Positions 23,931 to 35,572 of a stretch of 64,000 nt of DNA are shown here, piece by piece. Origin of the DNA: CADCUY01 sp964242735. Its GTDB lineage: Bacteria; Actinomycetota; Actinomycetes; Actinomycetales; Quadrisphaeraceae. Both the position numbers and the translations under genes were made by a program. The DNA is taken from the NCBI GenBank assembly GCA_964242735.1, contig CAXTAK010000001.1, positions 186,001-250,000 on the forward strand, written 5' to 3'. Positions within the stretch are counted from its first letter, which is position 1; the number at the start of each line of letters is the position of its first letter. The notes beneath the pieces were generated by a model. That model saw only the letters and a program-made list of their open reading frames with translations. It was not told the DNA's origin and made no database searches.

Positions 23931-25094
23931 GTGCTGTACGTGGGGCTCACCGGCGGCGTCGGGGCGGGGAAGTCCACCGTCGCCCGGCGCCTCGCCGCCG
24001 ACGGTGCGGTGGTGGTCGACGCCGACGCCCTGGCCCGCGAGGTCGTCGCCCCCGGCACACCCGGGCTGGCGGCGGTGGCGGCCGCGTTCGGCGCCGGCGT
24101 CCTCGCGCCCGACGCCTCCCTCGACCGCGCCGCGCTGGGCGCGGTGGTCTTCGCCGACGCCGGCCGCCGCGCCCAGCTGGAGGCCATCACCCACCCGCTC
24201 ATCGCCGCGCGCACCGCCGAGGTCGTCGCCGCCGCCGTCGCGCGTGACCCGGCGGTGGTGCTCGTGCACGACATCCCCCTGCTGGTGGAGCTGGGCCGCG
24301 GGGACCGGTACCACCTCGTCGTCGTCGTCCACGCGCCCGCCGAGCAGCGGGTGCGTCGGCTGGTCACCGAGCGCGGGATGGCCGAGGACGACGCCCGCCG
24401 GCGGGTGGCGGCGCAGGCCGACGACGACGCCCGGCGAGCTGCGGCCGACGTCTGGCTCGACAACGCCGGAGCGCCCGACGACCTGCTGGGCGCGGTCGAC
24501 CAGCTGTGGGCGCACCGGCTGGTGCCCTTCGAGGGGGACCTGCGCCTCGGGCGCCGCGCTGCGCGCCCGAGCCGGCCGGTGCTCGTGCCGCCCGACCCGG
24601 GGTGGGCGGCTGCCGGGGAGCGGCTGGTGGCACGGGTGCGGCGCGCGGCGGGGGAGCGGGCGCTCGACGTGCAGCACACCGGCTCCACCGCGGTGCCGGG
24701 CCTGGCCGCGAGGGACACCATCGACCTCCAGGTGGTCGTCGCTGACCTGCCCACCGCCCTGGAGGTCGCCGCCGACCTGAGCGGCGCGGGCCTGGTCGCC
24801 GAGGCGGGACAGCGGTTCGACGACCCGGCGCAGCAGCGGGGGGCGCGCGTCGCCGAGGGCTTGGCGGTCAACGCCGACCCGGGGCGCACCGTGGACTGCC
24901 ACGTGCGCGACGCCGCGGACCCCGAGGCCGCCGAGGTGCTCGCCCTCCGCGCCGCCCTGCGCGCCGACCCCGCCGCCCGCGACGCCTACGCCGCGCTCGA
25001 GCGCGACCTCGAGGCCCGGCACGCCGACATCGACGGTCACGCGGCGGCGAAGGCGCCGTTCATCGCCGCGGTGCTCCGCGACGTCCGCCCGTAG
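23931..25094 (+). CDS. coaE: Dephospho-CoA kinase fused to a GrpB domain
   Basis: 387 aa. The N-terminal ~200 residues are CoaE, the last step of coenzyme A synthesis: P-loop TGGVGAGKST at 7-16, DADALAREVVAPG, and ITHPLIAARTAEV. The C-terminal ~180 residues are a GrpB/UPF0157 nucleotidyltransferase-like domain (DVQHTGSTAVPGLAARDTID, with a GS motif and acidic residues). Fusion to this domain is usual in actinobacteria, including the M. tuberculosis enzyme (387-407 residues), and the domain's role is debated. GTG at 23931 directly precedes the P-loop strand. It sits ahead of uvrB, as in mycobacteria. Confidence 0.92.
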   Translation: MLYVGLTGGVGAGKSTVARRLAADGAVVVDADALAREVVAPGTPGLAAVAAAFGAGVLAPDASLDRAALGAVVFADAGRRAQLEAITHPLIAARTAEVVAAAVARDPAVVLVHDIPLLVELGRGDRYHLVVVVHAPAEQRVRRLVTERGMAEDDARRRVAAQADDDARRAAADVWLDNAGAPDDLLGAVDQLWAHRLVPFEGDLRLGRRAARPSRPVLVPPDPGWAAAGERLVARVRRAAGERALDVQHTGSTAVPGLAARDTIDLQVVVADLPTALEVAADLSGAGLVAEAGQRFDDPAQQRGARVAEGLAVNADPGRTVDCHVRDAADPEAAEVLALRAALRADPAARDAYAALERDLEARHADIDGHAAAKAPFIAAVLRDVRP

Positions 25095-25110
25095 CGCTCG
25101 GGGAACAGGG

Positions 25111-25133
25111 CTGTCGGTGGTGGCGCTTACCGT
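25111..25133 (+). promoter_or_regulatory. Candidate RecA-NDp/PafBC DNA-damage promoter of uvrB
   Basis: CTGTCGGTG (25111-25119), 8 nt, then TACCGT (25128-25133) matches tTGTCRGTG-N8-TAnnnT at every defined base except the first, weakly conserved T. The -10 ends 6 nt before the uvrB ATG, implying a leaderless mRNA. Confidence 0.7.
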
Positions 25134-25139
25134 TCCACC

Positions 25140-27281
25140 ATGCGCCCCGTCACCGACATCAAGCGCTCCCTCGCGCCCTTCCACGTCGAGGCTGACTTCG
25201 CCCCGTCCGGCGACCAGCCCACGGCCATCGCCGACCTGACGGCCCGCATCCGGGGCGGCGAGAAGGACGTGGTGCTCCTCGGCGCCACCGGCACCGGCAA
25301 GTCAGCGACCACGGCGTGGATGATCGAGCAGCTCCAGCGCCCCACCCTGGTCATGGCGCCGAACAAGACCCTCGCGGCGCAGCTCGCCAACGAGTTCCGC
25401 GAGCTGCTGCCGAACAACGCCGTCGAGTACTTCGTGTCGTACTACGACTACTACCAGCCCGAGGCGTACGTGCCCCAGTCCGACACGTACATCGAGAAGG
25501 ACTCCTCGGTCAACGAGGAGGTCGAGCGGCTGCGGCACTCGGCCACGAACAACCTGCTCACCCGGCGCGACGTCGTGGTGGTGGCGTCCGTCTCCTGCAT
25601 CTACGGCCTCGGCACCCCCCAGGAGTACGTCGACCGGATGGTGCCGCTGTCGGTCGGCCAGCACATCCCCCGGGAGGAGCTGCTCCGCGCCTTCGTGACC
25701 ATGCAGTACACCCGCAACGACCTCGCCTTCACCCGCGGCACGTTCCGCGTGCGCGGCGACACCGTGGAGATCATCCCGGTGTACGAGGAGCACGCGCTGC
25801 GCATCGAGATGTTCGGTGACGAGATCGAGCGCCTGCACCTGCTGCACCCCCTCACGGGGGAGGTGCTCCGCGAGGAGAGCGAGATGTACGTCTTCCCCGC
25901 CACCCACTACGTCGCCGGGCCCGAGCGCATGAACCGGGCCGTGGGCAGCATCGAGGCCGAGCTGGAGGCCCGCCTGGCGGAGATGGAGGGGCAGGGCAAG
26001 CTCCTCGAGGCGCAGCGGCTGCGGATGCGGACGAGCTACGACATCGAGATGATGCGCCAGGTCGGCTCCTGCGCAGGCATCGAGAACTACTCGCGCCACA
26101 TCGACGGGCGCGCCCCGGGCACGGCGCCGCACACCCTCCTGGACTACTTCCCCGAGGACTTCCTCCTCGTCATCGACGAGTCGCACGTGACGGTCCCCCA
26201 GATCGGGGCGATGTTCGAGGGTGACATGTCGCGCAAGCGCACCCTGGTCGACCACGGGTTCCGGCTGCCGAGCGCGATGGACAACCGGCCGCTGCGCTGG
26301 GAGGAGTTCGTGGACCGGATCGGGCAGACCGTGTACCTCTCCGCCACCCCCGGCCCCTACGAGCTCTCCCGCGGGCGCGGTGCGGTCGAGCAGATCATCC
26401 GACCCACCGGCCTCGTCGACCCGCAGGTGGTGCTGCGCCCCACGAAGGGCCAGATCGACGACCTCCTCGAGCAGGTGCGGGTGCGGGCTGCCCGCGACGA
26501 GCGGGTGCTGGTCACGACGCTGACGAAGAAGATGGCCGAGGACCTCACCGACTACCTCCTCGACCAGGGCGTGCGGGTGCGCTACCTGCACTCCGACATC
26601 GACACCCTGCGCCGCGTGGAGCTGCTGCGCGAGCTGCGCGAGGGCCAGTACGACGTGCTCGTGGGCATCAACCTCCTGCGTGAGGGCCTCGACCTGCCCG
26701 AGGTGTCGCTGGTCAGCATCCTCGACGCCGACAAGGAGGGGTTCCTGCGCTCGGCGACCTCCCTGATCCAGACCATCGGCCGCGCCGCCCGCAACATCTC
26801 CGGGCAGGTGCACATGTACGCCGACAAGGTCACCCCCTCGATGGAGAAGGCCATCGAGGAGACCAACCGCCGCCGGGAGAAGCAGGTCGCCTACAACCTC
26901 GAGCGCGGCGTCGACCCCCAGCCGCTGCGCAAGCGGATCGCCGACATCACCGACCTCCTCGCCCGCGAGGACGCCGACACCGCCGCCCTGCTCAGCGCGG
27001 TCGGCGGTTCGAGCGGGGGTGGTCCTTCCGCGGTGGGCGGATCGGGACGCGCCTCCTCGCGCGGCAAGTCCGTGCCCACCGGTCGTGCGGCGGCCCGGGC
27101 GGCCACCCCGCTGGTCAGCGGCGCTGCCTCGGCCGACCTCGCGACGCTGATCCAGCAGCTCAGCGACCAAATGCACGCCGCCGCTGCCGAGCTGCAGTTC
27201 GAGCTCGCCGGCCGGTTGCGCGACGAGATCAGCGACCTGAAGAAGGAGCTGCGGGGCATGGAGCGCGCCACCTCGGTGTAG
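25140..27281 (+). CDS. uvrB: UvrABC excinuclease subunit B
   Basis: 713 aa helicase-like damage-recognition subunit. The Walker A GATGTGKS is at about 47-54, the beta-hairpin that pries open DNA is YYDYYQPEAYVP at about 100-111, the DEAD-type box is in VIDESHVTVPQ, and motif VI is QTIGRAARN. The C-terminal UVR motif (LSDQMHAAAAELQFELAGRL) contacts UvrA and UvrC. A ~60-residue Gly/Ser/Ala linker before it is longer than average. The ATG at 25140 has no Shine-Dalgarno but a -10 element at the leaderless distance. Confidence 0.96.
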   Translation: MRPVTDIKRSLAPFHVEADFAPSGDQPTAIADLTARIRGGEKDVVLLGATGTGKSATTAWMIEQLQRPTLVMAPNKTLAAQLANEFRELLPNNAVEYFVSYYDYYQPEAYVPQSDTYIEKDSSVNEEVERLRHSATNNLLTRRDVVVVASVSCIYGLGTPQEYVDRMVPLSVGQHIPREELLRAFVTMQYTRNDLAFTRGTFRVRGDTVEIIPVYEEHALRIEMFGDEIERLHLLHPLTGEVLREESEMYVFPATHYVAGPERMNRAVGSIEAELEARLAEMEGQGKLLEAQRLRMRTSYDIEMMRQVGSCAGIENYSRHIDGRAPGTAPHTLLDYFPEDFLLVIDESHVTVPQIGAMFEGDMSRKRTLVDHGFRLPSAMDNRPLRWEEFVDRIGQTVYLSATPGPYELSRGRGAVEQIIRPTGLVDPQVVLRPTKGQIDDLLEQVRVRAARDERVLVTTLTKKMAEDLTDYLLDQGVRVRYLHSDIDTLRRVELLRELREGQYDVLVGINLLREGLDLPEVSLVSILDADKEGFLRSATSLIQTIGRAARNISGQVHMYADKVTPSMEKAIEETNRRREKQVAYNLERGVDPQPLRKRIADITDLLAREDADTAALLSAVGGSSGGGPSAVGGSGRASSRGKSVPTGRAAARAATPLVSGAASADLATLIQQLSDQMHAAAAELQFELAGRLRDEISDLKKELRGMERATSV

Positions 27282-27310
27282 GGCCCCCACGGGACGCGGC
27301 CCCGTGGGCC
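27282..27310 (+). terminator. Terminator after uvrB
   Basis: Starting at the uvrB stop, CCCACGGG (27286-27293) pairs with 27301-27308 across a 7-nt loop, with further possible G-C pairs outside. No T-tract. Confidence 0.6.
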
Positions 27311-27353
27311 GTCCGTCTCCCGTGCGCGTCCGGCCGGGTGCCCCGCGCTCGGT

Positions 27354-27359
27354 TACGCT
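27354..27359 (+). promoter_or_regulatory. Candidate -10 element for the riboswitch-terC transcript
   Basis: TACGCT (27354-27359) would start transcription near 27366, just before the conserved riboswitch core, leaving a leader of about 160 nt. Confidence 0.45.
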
Positions 27360-27365
27360 GGGCTC

Positions 27366-27500
27366 GCTGTCGGGGGAGTATCCCTGCGCGGCTGTCCCGT
27401 CAGTACGGTCTCGCCACCGAGACCCGGGGCCGTCGGTCCGCTGCCGTGGGTGGTCGGACGGGAGAGACCTGCGGTGAGACCTGACGCCTGGCGCGACCGA
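27366..27500 (+). ncRNA. yybP-ykoY (Mn2+-sensing) riboswitch
   Basis: The leader before terC holds the family's two most conserved parts in the right order: GGGGGAGTA (27372-27380, the L1 signature) and, about 90 nt later, GGGAGAGACCT and GGTGAGACCTGAC (27460-27484, the L3/3' half signature). Between them are G/C-rich hairpins (for example GGTCTCG/CGAGACC at 27407-27423). yybP-ykoY RNAs bind Mn2+ and turn on Mn exporters, TerC-family proteins among them, which fits the downstream gene. Exact ends and helices were not modelled. Confidence 0.75.
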
Positions 27501-27527
27501 CCGCCGGCATGACCAGGAAGGCCCCCC

Positions 27528-28598
27528 ATGACGACCCTGCCCGCGTGGTTCGAGATCGGCTCGCTGTCGCTGCTGACCGTGCTCCTGATCGCTGACCTGG
27601 CCCTGGTCGCCAAGCGCCCCCACGTGCCCTCCGCGAAGGAGAGCGGCCTCTGGGTCGGCTTCTACGTCACCCTGGCGGTCGTCTTCGGCATCGTCATGCT
27701 CCTGATACCCGGCGGCGGGGGCGGTCCCTCGGGCGAGTTCTTCGCCGGCTGGATCACCGAGTACAGCCTCTCGGTCGACAACCTCTTCGTCTTCGTCATC
27801 ATCATGAGCCGCTTCGCCGTCCCCGCCAAGGAGCAGCAGCTCGTGCTCATGGTCGGCATCATCATCGCCCTGGTGCTGCGGGCGATCTTCATCCTCATCG
27901 GCGCTGCGGTCCTCGAGCGGTTCACGTGGGTCTTCTACCTCTTCGGCGCGTTCCTGATCTACACCGCGATCAAGCTGGTGAAGGACAACGGCCACGACGA
28001 GGAGTACGAGGAGAACGCCCTCGTGCGCCGGCTCCGCAAGGTGCTGCCCATCTCGGACGAGTACCACGGCAGCAAGCTGTGGACGATGGTCGACGGCAAG
28101 CGCCTCCTCACGCCGATGCTCATCGTGTTCGTCGCGATCGGCAGCACCGACCTCCTCTTCGCCCTCGACTCGATCCCCGCGATCTTCGGGCTCACCCGCG
28201 ATCCCTTCATCGTCTTCGCGGCGAACCTCTTCGCCCTCATGGGGCTGCGGCAGCTGTACTTCCTGCTCGGGGGGCTGCTCGACCGGCTCGTCTACCTGCC
28301 GCTCGGCCTCGCAGTGGTCCTGGGGTTCATCGGCGTCAAGCTGATCCTCGAGGCCCTGCACACCAACTCGCTGCCGTTCATCAACGGCGGTGAGCACATC
28401 GAGTGGGCCCCGGAGATCCCGACCTTCGTCTCGCTCGGGGTGATCATCGGGACGATCGCGATCGCCACCGTCGCCAGCCTGCTCAAGAGCCGGTCCTCCT
28501 CTGCTCCGGCGAAGGACGAGGTCGGGCCGCAGGACACCTCGGGGGACGTCCACGGGGGCATGGCCGAGGCACCGCGGTCGGGGCGCGACGCCGGCTGA
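27528..28598 (+). CDS. TerC/Alx-family membrane protein, probable Mn2+ exporter
   Basis: 356 aa with about nine membrane helices. Both family metal-site motifs are present: SLSVDNLFVFVIIMSRF (about residues 83-99) and the repeat-related STDLLFALDSIPAIFGLTRD in the second half, each with a conserved Asp. The C-terminal 40 residues are soluble. Members such as Alx export Mn2+ and protect against its excess. The yybP-ykoY riboswitch upstream supports this over a tellurite-resistance role. AGGAAGG precedes the ATG. It ends 4 bp before the convergent GH15 gene. Confidence 0.88.
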   Translation: MTTLPAWFEIGSLSLLTVLLIADLALVAKRPHVPSAKESGLWVGFYVTLAVVFGIVMLLIPGGGGGPSGEFFAGWITEYSLSVDNLFVFVIIMSRFAVPAKEQQLVLMVGIIIALVLRAIFILIGAAVLERFTWVFYLFGAFLIYTAIKLVKDNGHDEEYEENALVRRLRKVLPISDEYHGSKLWTMVDGKRLLTPMLIVFVAIGSTDLLFALDSIPAIFGLTRDPFIVFAANLFALMGLRQLYFLLGGLLDRLVYLPLGLAVVLGFIGVKLILEALHTNSLPFINGGEHIEWAPEIPTFVSLGVIIGTIAIATVASLLKSRSSSAPAKDEVGPQDTSGDVHGGMAEAPRSGRDAG

Positions 28599-28602
28599 GG
28601 GT

Positions 28603-30405
28603 TCAGCGCTCCAGGTCGTCGTCCGCCCCGAGGTCGAGCACCCCGGCCGCGCGCACGAGCGCCAGGTGCGACAGGGCCTGCGGGGTGTTGCCCAGGTGCC
28701 GTCCTCGTCGCACGTCGTACTCCTCCGACATGAGGCCGACGTCGTTGGACAGGGTGAGCAGCCGGTCCATCAGGGCCTGCGCGTCCGCGTGGCGCCCCGA
28801 GCGGTGGTACTGCTCGACCAGCCAGAAGGAGCACGTCAGGAACGGGTGCTCCCCGGGTGGCAGACCGTCGTCGGAGTCCGCGGTGCGGTACCGCATGACC
28901 AGGCCGTCCTGCAGGAGGTCCTCCTCCACCGCACGCACGGTCGCCAGCATCGTGGGGTCGTCAGCGGCGATGAAGCCCACCTGGGTCAGCTGCAGCAGCG
29001 ATGCATCGACCTCGCGGGTGCCGTAGTGCTGCACGAAGCACCCTCGCTCGGGGTCCACCCCACGCGACAACACCTCCCGCTCGACCTGGTCGCGCAACTG
29101 CTCCCACCGCTCGACGGGTCCGTCGAGGCCGAAGTCCTGCACCGCGCGCACCCCGCGGTCCAGTGCCGCCCACACCATGACCCGGGAGTGCACGAAGTGC
29201 TGCTCGGGACCGCGCATCTCCCAGATCCCCGCGTCCTTGCGCTGCCAGTTCCGCTCCACGGAGTCCAGCAGGGCCCGCTGCAGGGGCCACGAGAACTGGT
29301 CCTCGTCGATCCCCGCGCTGCGCGCGGCGTCCAGTGCCACCAGCACCTCCCCGAGGACGTCGCCCTGGTACTGCCCGACGGCCCCGTTGCCGATCCGCAC
29401 CGGCCGCGCCCCGCCGTACCCGGGCAGGTGGTCCAGCTCCCGCTCGAGGAGGTCCCGCTCTCCTGCGACGCCGTACATGATCTGGATGTCGTCGGGAGCG
29501 CCGGCGATGGCGCGCAGGAGCCACCCCCGCCACTCGACGGCCTCCTCCCGGTACCCGTTCGCCAGCAGCGCCTCCAGGGTCAGGGCCGCGTCGCGCAGCC
29601 AGCAGTACCGGTAGTCCCAGTTGCGGGTCCCACCCGGCATCTCCGGCAGCGAGGTGGTCACCGCAGCCACGATGCCGCCCGTGTCCTCGTGGGTCAGGGC
29701 GCGCAGCACCAGCAGCGACCGGACCACCGCGGCGTGGCGGGGCCCGCGCGAGGAGCACCGGTCGGCCCAGTCCTGCCACCACCGCTGCGTGCGCACGAGC
29801 CGCTCGGAGACGTCCAGCGATGGCGGCGGCTCCCGGTGGGAGGGGAACCACGTCATCACCAGGTCGACGACCTCACCGGCGGTGACGGTGAAGTCCCCCA
29901 CGTGCCGGTGCCCGCGCGCCTCGGGGAGGGCGATGGAGCTGCGCAGCACCACCGCGTCGGGACCGGCACTGGCGACGAGGGCCTCACCGTCGTGGTCCAC
30001 GCGGCGCACCCAGGGCAGCACCGCGCCGTACCCGTAGCGGACGACGAACTCCTGGTGCATCGCCACGCTGCCCGAGATGCCGCGCACCCGGCGGATCACG
30101 TCCGCCCGCCGGTCGCCGATGGGCATCGCGTCGACCACCTCCACCACCCCCGAGTCGACCTCGTGGCGCGTGACCAGCACGAAGGAGTCGCCGTCGTAGG
30201 AGCGGGTGGTGGTGACCCCGGTGCCCGTGGGGCCCAGGAACCACTGGCCGTGGTCACTGGTGCCCAGCAGGCTGGCGAACATCGACGGGGAGTCGTAGCG
30301 GGGGAGGCAGAGCCAGTCGATGCTGCCCGCCCGGCTCACCAGGGCGGCCGTGTGGCAGTCGCCGAGCAGCGCGTAGTCCTCGATGGGGCTGGTCACGCGG
30401 GTCAT
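28603..30405 (-). CDS. Glycoside hydrolase family 15 protein (glucoamylase/trehalase-like)
   Basis: 600 aa. The N-terminal beta-domain starts SPIEDYALLGDCHTAALVSR and SIDWLCLPRYDSPSMFASLLG. The catalytic (alpha/alpha)6 barrel has GGTRNWDYRYCWLRDAALT and PLPLPEMR-like segments, ending TPQALSHLALVRAA. This ~600-residue actinobacterial group includes mycobacterial trehalases and alpha-glucan glucosidases; it is cytoplasmic, with no signal peptide. It releases glucose, which fits the divergently transcribed G6PD paralogue 128 bp away. ATG 30405 chosen; a GTG three codons later is also possible. Confidence 0.85.
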   Translation of the reverse strand: MTRVTSPIEDYALLGDCHTAALVSRAGSIDWLCLPRYDSPSMFASLLGTSDHGQWFLGPTGTGVTTTRSYDGDSFVLVTRHEVDSGVVEVVDAMPIGDRRADVIRRVRGISGSVAMHQEFVVRYGYGAVLPWVRRVDHDGEALVASAGPDAVVLRSSIALPEARGHRHVGDFTVTAGEVVDLVMTWFPSHREPPPSLDVSERLVRTQRWWQDWADRCSSRGPRHAAVVRSLLVLRALTHEDTGGIVAAVTTSLPEMPGGTRNWDYRYCWLRDAALTLEALLANGYREEAVEWRGWLLRAIAGAPDDIQIMYGVAGERDLLERELDHLPGYGGARPVRIGNGAVGQYQGDVLGEVLVALDAARSAGIDEDQFSWPLQRALLDSVERNWQRKDAGIWEMRGPEQHFVHSRVMVWAALDRGVRAVQDFGLDGPVERWEQLRDQVEREVLSRGVDPERGCFVQHYGTREVDASLLQLTQVGFIAADDPTMLATVRAVEEDLLQDGLVMRYRTADSDDGLPPGEHPFLTCSFWLVEQYHRSGRHADAQALMDRLLTLSNDVGLMSEEYDVRRGRHLGNTPQALSHLALVRAAGVLDLGADDDLER

Positions 30406-30533
30406 CCTGCCCCTGCGCCGCGCCCGGGGGCGTGGGGCCCGCGACGTGGGTCTCGGGAGCACCGGGGGCGGGACCCCCGGGTGCGCGGCTCTCCGGAGGT
30501 GCGGGGGTGGCGGCGGGACGCCAGGGTGTGCCC

Positions 30534-31991
30534 GTGAGCGAGCCCGAGCGAGACGTCCCGCACCAGAGCGGCGCGTCGCACGCCGGCGCCGTGTCGCACC
30601 CGGGTCCGGGCGGCGCGCCGGAGGCGGCGACGCTGCTGGTCCTCGGGGCGTCGGGGGACCTGGCCCGGCGACTGCTGCTCCCCGGGCTGGGTGACCTCCT
30701 CGACTCGCCGCGGGCACCCGCAGCCGGCGGTGGTCTCGCCCTGGTCGGCGCCGGGGTGGAGGACCTCGACGAGGCGGCGTGGCGGGAGGCGCTCGCCTTC
30801 CCCGAGCCCGGGTCCCGCGCCTCCCGGGCCGTGCGCGCCGCGGCCCGGTACCGGCGCACCGACGTCACCGACGACGCGGACCTCACCGCGCTGATCGCCT
30901 CGTGCACCCCGCCGGTGGCCATCTACTTCGCGCTGCCGCCCGCGGTCACCGCCGCGTCCTGCGCGGCCCTGGAGCGCACCGGCGTCCCGGCGGGCACCTC
31001 CCTGGTGATGGAGAAGCCCTTCGGGTCCGACACGGCGACGGCGCACGCCCTGAACGAGCTGGTGGCGCGGGTGGTCCCGGAGGAGCGGGTGCACCGCGTC
31101 GACCACTTCCTCGGGCGCTCCACGGTGCTGAACCTGCTGGGCCTGCGCTTCGCCAACCGCATCCTGGAGCCGCTGCTGAACGCCGAGCACGTCGCCTCCG
31201 TCGAGGTCGTCTACGACGAGGACCTCACCCTGGAGGGTCGGGCCCGCTACTACGACCGCGCGGGGGCGCTGGTCGACATGGTGCAGAGCCACCTGCTGCT
31301 GGTGCTGTCGCTGCTGGCGATGGAACCGGTCGCCTCCCTCGACGAGCGCGACCTGCGCGACAGCCAGGCGGCGCTGCTGCGGGCGACACACCTGGCCGGT
31401 GACCCGGTGCGCTCGAGCCGCCGCGCGCGGTACACCGCGGGGGTGGTGGACGACCGGGCGGTTCCCGACTACACCGCCGAGCCGGGGGTGGACCCCGGGC
31501 GCGGCACCGAGACGCTCGCCGAGGTGACCCTGGCCGTCGACACCTGGCGGTGGGCCGGCGTGCCGTTCCTCCTGCGGTCCGGCAAGGCGCTCGGCGCCCC
31601 GCGCAAGGAAGCGGTGATCACCTTCAAGCCCGTGCCGCACCTGCCCCGCGGCCTGACCGGGCAGGCGGAGCCGACTCGGCTGCGCCTGGGCTTCTCACCC
31701 GACACCCTCACCCTCGACCTGACGGTGAACAGCCCCGGTGACCCGTTCACCCTCGACTCCACCCGCCTGTCCTCCCAGATGGGGTCCAGCGACCTGCCCG
31801 CCTACGGGCAGGTGCTCGCCGGGGTGCTGGCCGGCGACCCCACCCTGAGCGTGCGCGGCGACGTGGCCGAGGACTGCTGGCGGATCCTCGACCCGGTGCT
31901 CGCGGCCTGGCGTGCCGGGGCGGTGCCCCTGGAGGAGTACGCCGCCGGCACCGCGGGCCCCGCGTCGTGGTCGGCCGGCACGGGGGTGTAG
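30534..31991 (+). CDS. Divergent glucose-6-phosphate dehydrogenase paralogue
   Basis: 485 aa, second G6PD-like gene in the window. The Rossmann motif is LLVLGASGDLARRLLLP and EKPFG is retained. The signature RIDHYLGKE of true G6PD reads RVDHFLGRS here (residues 188-196): the His remains, but Tyr, Lys and Glu are replaced. The His-containing QSHLLL matches QNHLLQ of zwf. Activity on glucose-6-phosphate is therefore uncertain; another sugar phosphate or cofactor preference is possible. It is not linked to opcA. The GTG at 30534 is chosen after the weak AGGG; the first ~30 residues are low complexity. Confidence 0.75.
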   Translation: MSEPERDVPHQSGASHAGAVSHPGPGGAPEAATLLVLGASGDLARRLLLPGLGDLLDSPRAPAAGGGLALVGAGVEDLDEAAWREALAFPEPGSRASRAVRAAARYRRTDVTDDADLTALIASCTPPVAIYFALPPAVTAASCAALERTGVPAGTSLVMEKPFGSDTATAHALNELVARVVPEERVHRVDHFLGRSTVLNLLGLRFANRILEPLLNAEHVASVEVVYDEDLTLEGRARYYDRAGALVDMVQSHLLLVLSLLAMEPVASLDERDLRDSQAALLRATHLAGDPVRSSRRARYTAGVVDDRAVPDYTAEPGVDPGRGTETLAEVTLAVDTWRWAGVPFLLRSGKALGAPRKEAVITFKPVPHLPRGLTGQAEPTRLRLGFSPDTLTLDLTVNSPGDPFTLDSTRLSSQMGSSDLPAYGQVLAGVLAGDPTLSVRGDVAEDCWRILDPVLAAWRAGAVPLEEYAAGTAGPASWSAGTGV

Positions 31992-32038
31992 CGCGTCTCA
32001 CGCCCGTGGGCACCCCGGGCCCGCTCGAGGCGGCCTCC

Positions 32039-32061
32039 GTGTCGTGGGGCCCACCTACAGT
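32039..32061 (+). promoter_or_regulatory. Candidate RecA-NDp/PafBC DNA-damage promoter of uvrA
   Basis: GTGTCGTGG (32039-32047), 8 nt, TACAGT (32056-32061). TGTC, the purine and the final G fit the tTGTCRGTG-N8-TAnnnT motif; the middle GT is shifted. The -10 ends 6 nt before the uvrA GTG (leaderless). Confidence 0.5.
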
Positions 32062-32067
32062 TGAGAC

Positions 32068-35045
<2,978 letters not shown>

Positions 35046-35049
<4 letters not shown>

Positions 35050-35552
35050 CCTCCTCGTCCCAGCGCCCGGTGGGCTGCTCCCGCCGGTCGGTGCTCCGCG
35101 GGGCCGCCGGGATCGGTGCCGCGCTCGCTCCCGCGGTGGTGCTCACCGCGTGCGCCGCCCCCGACGCGGCCCCCGGTGGCGCGGACCCGTCCACCACCTC
35201 CACGTCGCCGCCCGAGCCGTCGTCCACCTCGGAGTCCGCGGGCTCCGACGCGGCCCCGGCATCGGCGGTGCCCGCCGCGGACGTGCCCGTGGGCGGGGCG
35301 GTGGTCGTGCAGGTGCTCGGTGACCAGGTGGTCCTCGCCCAGCCCGTCGCGGGGGAGTTCGCCGCGTACAGCGCCATCTGCCCGCACCAGGGCGGGATCG
35401 TCGCCGCCGGTGAGGGCACCGTCGTGGTGTGCCCCCTGCACGGCAGCGCCTTCGACGCCGGCGACGGCGCCGCGGTCTTGAACGGCCCGGCGGAGGAGCC
35501 GCTGTCGAGCCTCCCGCTCACCGTGGACGGCGACCAGCTGGTCCTCGGCTGA
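35046..35552 (+). CDS. Rieske [2Fe-2S] protein with Tat/lipoprotein signal
   Basis: 168 aa. The N-terminus has a twin-arginine motif (RRSVLRGAAG) and a lipobox-like LTAC, then a Ser/Thr/Pro-rich linker of about 45 residues, then a compact Rieske domain with CPHQGG and CPLHGSAF (C-x-H and C-x2-H cluster ligands). The cofactor would be inserted in the cytoplasm before Tat export, and the protein left tethered outside. The redox partner is unknown. The gene overlaps uvrA by 4 bp (GTGA). Confidence 0.83.
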
Positions 35553-35572
35553 GCGCGGGCGCTCGAGCGCTC
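35551..35572. terminator. Possible hairpin after the Rieske gene
   Basis: GAGCGC (35551-35556) pairs with GCGCTC (35567-35572), and the loop includes the palindrome GCGCTCGAGCGC. Short and without T-tract. Confidence 0.3.
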
